A DNA stretch of 10,755 bases, taken from positions 1 through 10,755 of the forward strand of contig CALFDI010000319.1 of assembly GCA_937952875.1 (NCBI GenBank). Direction: 5' to 3'. The DNA is from an uncultured Verrucomicrobiales bacterium (lineage in GTDB: Bacteria > Verrucomicrobiota > Verrucomicrobiia > Verrucomicrobiales > Akkermansiaceae). Shown here piece after piece: positions 8,214 through 10,755 of the stretch (the first letter of the stretch is position 1; each line of letters begins with the position of its first letter). The position numbers and the translations under genes were made by a program. Under the pieces are notes generated by a model. That model made no database searches and was not told where the DNA came from. It saw only the letters and a program-made list of their open reading frames with translations.

Positions 8214-9029
8214 TCACCTTTCTGATCTCTTTGAGAAACTTCCGATGAGTTGAGCGATTTTGAAGCTGTCTTTGAAGAAGAGGTCATTGTGTCCAGCGCC
8301 TTCTATCTGAACGAAGGTTTTCTCCTGCGATGGGCTCAGTTGGTAGAGTTTTTTTCCGTGTTCGAAGGGAATGACTTTGTCCTTATCTCCGTGAATGACG
8401 AGAAGAGGGGATGATGATTTTTTGATCTCAATGAGATTTTCAAACCGATCTCCTAAAAACAGTGGAACTCTCGTCACTGTTCTAAATGCGGAGAGAAAAG
8501 GTGATATGAGAACGACTCCTGCAGTCTGTTTCTGGCCTGCTAGCCAGCATGTCGGACCTGACCCGACCGATTGACCGACGAGGATGATCTTGTCTGCTGG
8601 AATCTTTTTCTGTTCTGTTAGATAGAGGTAGGCAGCCTGAATGCTCTGATGGCAGGTGCTCTCGGATGGACTGCCTTCACTGGCGCCGTATCCGGGGTAA
8701 TCGTAGGCGAGTATACCATAGCCTGTCTGCTTATTGATCATTTGCAGGCGGCTTCTCAACTGGCCGATATCTTCGGCATTTCCATGAGACCAGAGGAGAG
8801 TTGGTTGGCCTGGTTCCGCATCGATTATGAATGAGGCGAGTGTCCCACCATCTGTAGTGATCGTTTTAAATCCAACCTCGGAGAGTGAGTAACTGCTCGG
8901 TGGTGGTTGGAAAATCAATCGATCAGCGAAGAATAGCACGATGACTGAGAGAGCAAGGTAGATGCTCACTAAACTGATGATCGGACGTTTCCACGACCAT
9001 GTGCCAAAAAGAGCGCGTTTCCAATTCAT
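8214..9029 (-). CDS. Membrane-anchored alpha/beta hydrolase (BEM46/ABHD17-like)
   Basis: A 271-residue serine hydrolase of the bacterial YfhR/BEM46 type; the substrate is unknown, and lipid or acyl esters are typical candidates. One N-terminal membrane helix (~17-36) is followed by the family-typical ADRLIFQPP. The hydrolase core shows the oxyanion-loop segment SHGNAED (81-87), YDYPGYGASEG (109-119), the nucleophile elbow GQSVGS (152-157, Ser154), the acid in HGDKDKVIP (213-221, Asp217) and His247 in GAGHND. The triad is therefore complete and the enzyme should be active. The basic N-terminus before the helix (MNWKRALFGTWSWKRP) would favour a cytoplasmic N-terminus and an exported catalytic domain, although the helix could also act as an uncleaved signal anchor. 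It lies 44 bases downstream of the beta-CASP nuclease on the same strand, so the two probably share a transcript. No SD is visible. Confidence 0.92.
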   Translation of the reverse strand: MNWKRALFGTWSWKRPIISLVSIYLALSVIVLFFADRLIFQPPPSSYSLSEVGFKTITTDGGTLASFIIDAEPGQPTLLWSHGNAEDIGQLRSRLQMINKQTGYGILAYDYPGYGASEGSPSESTCHQSIQAAYLYLTEQKKIPADKIILVGQSVGSGPTCWLAGQKQTAGVVLISPFLSAFRTVTRVPLFLGDRFENLIEIKKSSSPLLVIHGDKDKVIPFEHGKKLYQLSPSQEKTFVQIEGAGHNDLFFKDSFKIAQLIGSFSKRSER

Positions 9030-9073
9030 GTGAATTTACAGTTTGATAAAAGGCACTCTAGCCTGCGGAGCCG

Positions 9074-10432
9074 CTATATCTCGTGCGTCTCACCTGGCTC
9101 TGGAATGATGACTTCCATATCAGGTGCCTTTTCTTTTAATTGATCGCGGAACCACTCCATGGCGGGCATATCTCCATGGACGAGCAATGTCTTCTTAGGC
9201 TGCATTTTTAAAGCCATATCGAGTAGGTGCTCGCGCGGTGCATGGCCTGAGAAGTCGAAGACTTCGACGTTACAATTCAGGGTGACTGTGTCCTTACCAG
9301 GCTCGAGTTCTACTTCGTCGCCAGTGCTTGCAGACTTAATTGCGAAGGCTGGAGTCGTCTGCTCAGCATAGCCGACAAATAGGAGGTGATTCCCCGGATT
9401 ATTAATAAAGCTACGGGCAAAGATGTTAGACACCGTCTTTGGCGACATCATGCCACTAGACAAGGCGTAGATGGCACCAGGTTGATAGGTGATAGGCGCA
9501 CGTTTCTTACGAGAGCCCGTCTGCACCTCCATGTCTTCGAAAATGTTGAATCCGGGCAGTGTCCGGCGTGTGCTATCAGAGAATTCATCGAAGATATAAC
9601 TCATCTTCGTGCTCAGACCTCCGATAAAGACTGGGACATTTTGCGCAAGTAGACCGCGCTCTTTTGCCAGATGAATGAGAGTGAGAACTTCTTGAGTTTT
9701 CCCCATTGCGAAGACGGGAATGAGCACAGAGCCACCGCCTTTGAGGCCATCCACCATTGCCTGGATGAAGCGATCTTCCTCAGCCTTCCGAGTAAAGTCT
9801 GCGGGCCGCTCATACATCCCACGCGTCGTTTCCATGATCAGAGCATCAACGGGCTCAGACGGAAAGTCTGCCCCCTTCAGCAGGGTCTGATCTTCGAATT
9901 GGACGTCACCTGTGTAGAAGACTTTCTTATCCTCAGCCTCTATCATGACACCGGCAGATCCTAGAATATGCCCAGCATCATAGAAGGTGCCCTTCACGGT
10001 GCCCTCGGCATCCATGTAAAACGGCTTCTTATAATCGCGCTCCAGCCACTTTTTCGACAGGCGCTCCAGTTCCTTATGACCAAAGAGGGGATACTCCTTA
10101 ATTCCGAGTTCCATGCCTTTGCTGCTCATCACATTTGTCGAGTTATGCAACAGAGCATCTGTCAGAGCCTTCGTCGGTGCGGTCATATAGACCTGCGCCT
10201 CTGGATGTTCACGCTGAACGACCGGGAGTGTGCCGGCGTGATCGAGGTGGGAGTGCGTCAATATGATGGAGTCGACAGCTTCGCCAGAAAAGGAGCGGTA
10301 GTCAGGCACAGCATCCATGCCTTCATTTTTCGGATGCATCCCGCAGTCTAGCACTACACGTGCTTTGTCTGTCTTGAGAAGATAGGAGTTTGCGCCGATT
10401 TCAGCAGCGCGACCTAGGTGAGTAAATTGCAT
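9074..10432 (-). CDS. Beta-CASP metallo-beta-lactamase ribonuclease (YSH1/CPSF73-like)
   Basis: Zinc-dependent nuclease of the family that processes RNA (CPSF73, RNase J relatives); cytoplasmic, 452 residues. Motif 1 is in VVLDCGMHP (D29). Motif 2 is THSHLDHAG (H60, H62, D64, H65). Motif 3 is H155 in AGHILGSAG. Motif 4 is D176 in YTGD. The beta-CASP insertion starts at motif A, METTRG (E201), continues with motif B, FSGHAPRE (H397), and ends with motif C, LVHGD (H419). A histidine at motif C is associated with RNA rather than DNA substrates in this superfamily. The ETTRG form of motif A differs from the common ESTYG. There is no extra C-terminal or KH domain. The ATG at 10432 begins with the typical MQFTHLGRAAEIGANSYLL; the upstream leader contains CTCCTCCC instead of an SD. 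It probably forms an operon with the downstream hydrolase. Confidence 0.95.
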   Translation of the reverse strand: MQFTHLGRAAEIGANSYLLKTDKARVVLDCGMHPKNEGMDAVPDYRSFSGEAVDSIILTHSHLDHAGTLPVVQREHPEAQVYMTAPTKALTDALLHNSTNVMSSKGMELGIKEYPLFGHKELERLSKKWLERDYKKPFYMDAEGTVKGTFYDAGHILGSAGVMIEAEDKKVFYTGDVQFEDQTLLKGADFPSEPVDALIMETTRGMYERPADFTRKAEEDRFIQAMVDGLKGGGSVLIPVFAMGKTQEVLTLIHLAKERGLLAQNVPVFIGGLSTKMSYIFDEFSDSTRRTLPGFNIFEDMEVQTGSRKKRAPITYQPGAIYALSSGMMSPKTVSNIFARSFINNPGNHLLFVGYAEQTTPAFAIKSASTGDEVELEPGKDTVTLNCNVEVFDFSGHAPREHLLDMALKMQPKKTLLVHGDMPAMEWFRDQLKEKAPDMEVIIPEPGETHEI

Positions 10433-10619
10433 AGAAAAGTGGGAGGAGAAACAGGTGTGCGAGCATGAAAAAATTCAATAATCTCGCGGGTTCGAGAGCG
10501 TAATCGACCAAATACAACCTGATTGCGACTCAAATCGAACGCTTTTTTTCATTTACATCCAGAGATTCGCTGGATAGTTCCCTCCCGCACTCACTCGAGA
10601 GAGTCGTTGCATTTAATAT
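10433..10619. other. Spacer between the beta-CASP gene and the tRNA gene; weak inverted repeat with T-run
   Basis: No convincing gene. On the plus strand AGCG-TAA-TCGA (10497-10507) can pair with TCGA-A-CGCT (10535-10543), followed by a seven-T run (10543-10549). This is terminator-like, but with a 27-base loop and a bulge it is a poor one. A small perfect hairpin (TCTCG/CGAGA, 10482-10497) lies just before it. The spacer must contain the leader of the minus-strand nuclease gene and probably the tRNA promoter, but no consensus -35/-10 pair stands out for either. Confidence 0.35.
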
Positions 10620-10694
10620 GGCAGGTTAGCTCAGGGGTAGAGCGGAGGATTCATAAGCCTTAGGTCAGGAGTTCAAATCTCCTACCTGCTACCA
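10620..10694 (+). tRNA. tRNA with CAT anticodon, probably elongator tRNA-Met
   Basis: A full cloverleaf with encoded CCA (10692-10694). Acceptor GGCAGGT pairs with ACCTGCT (first pair a G-T wobble), D-stem GCTC with GAGC, and T-stem AGGAG with CTCCT around TTCAAAT. The anticodon loop TTCATAA gives CAT at 10652-10654. The anticodon stem GAGGA/GCCTT has an A-G mismatch next to the loop and a G-T wobble at its base. An initiator is unlikely, because position 1 pairs and the three-G/three-C run of the initiator anticodon stem is missing. A lysidine-modified tRNA-Ile2 cannot be fully excluded, since it shares the CAT anticodon. A terminator follows directly, so this is a single-gene unit or the end of one. 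Confidence 0.95.
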
Positions 10695-10700
10695 TTTTTG

Positions 10701-10743
10701 AAAAAGCTCTGATTTCATTATGAAGTCAGAGCTTTTTCTTTTG
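10701..10743 (+). terminator. Strong intrinsic terminator after the tRNA gene
   Basis: The arms 10701-10717 and 10721-10737 form a 17-bp stem (one T-G wobble) with a three-base TTA loop. The 3' arm ends in five Ts and continues through C into TTTTG. Because the 5' arm begins with five As, it could also stop transcription arriving on the minus strand. It starts six bases after the tRNA CCA end. Confidence 0.9.
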
Positions 10744-10755
10744 TTTTCAGGTGCA

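Noticed and set aside
9968..10351. 127-codon plus-strand frame inside the beta-CASP gene
   Set aside because: It overlaps all of the N-terminal metal-binding motifs of the real gene, and its product has no recognisable features.
10613..10619. TTTAATAT as a -10 box for the tRNA
   Set aside because: It abuts the first tRNA base, so a transcript starting from it would begin inside the tRNA.
10660..10755. tRNA 3' end as an integration (att) site
   Set aside because: No integrase and no duplicated tRNA tail are seen; an ordinary terminator follows directly.

Overview
This is a chromosomal housekeeping segment of a bacterium, with eight protein genes, one tRNA gene and one clear intrinsic terminator. 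There are no mobile elements, CRISPR arrays or phage genes. The taxonomic signal is weak. A degenerate membrane-anchored protein kinase, frequent lack of Shine-Dalgarno (SD) sequences, and GTG/TTG starts together would fit the PVC group (Verrucomicrobiota-like). That placement is an inference, not a demonstration.

Layout. Positions 1-1756 (minus) hold lepA (elongation factor 4), which lacks only its last few codons at the window edge. A 118-base divergent spacer follows. The plus-strand block 1875-8194 carries, in order: a membrane-anchored pseudokinase with an OB-fold-like exported tail; an M42-family metallo-aminopeptidase; a secreted protein with apparent internal repeats; a MoxR-type AAA+ ATPase; and panC (pantothenate synthetase). 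The last four are tightly packed. Peptidase and secreted protein overlap by 4 bases, secreted protein and MoxR are 15 bases apart, and MoxR and panC overlap by 1 base. This implies one transcript with translational coupling. Convergent to panC, after only 19 bases, is a minus-strand pair: a beta-CASP metallo-beta-lactamase RNA nuclease (10432-9074), then a membrane-anchored alpha/beta hydrolase (9029-8214). At the right edge lie a 187-base spacer, a CAT-anticodon tRNA gene with encoded CCA (10620-10694), and a strong hairpin-plus-T-tract terminator.

How the genes may work together. LepA, the beta-CASP nuclease and the tRNA belong to translation and RNA metabolism, and PanC to coenzyme A synthesis. 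The least understood part is 1875-7364. There a pseudokinase that would sense or scaffold across the membrane sits upstream of a secreted repeat protein and a MoxR chaperone. The MoxR gene has no DUF58/VWA partner beside it, which is unusual and makes the neighbouring secreted protein a candidate client. This link rests on gene order only.

The pseudokinase gene is the only one with both a recognisable promoter (extended -10) and an SD. Most other starts have no SD.
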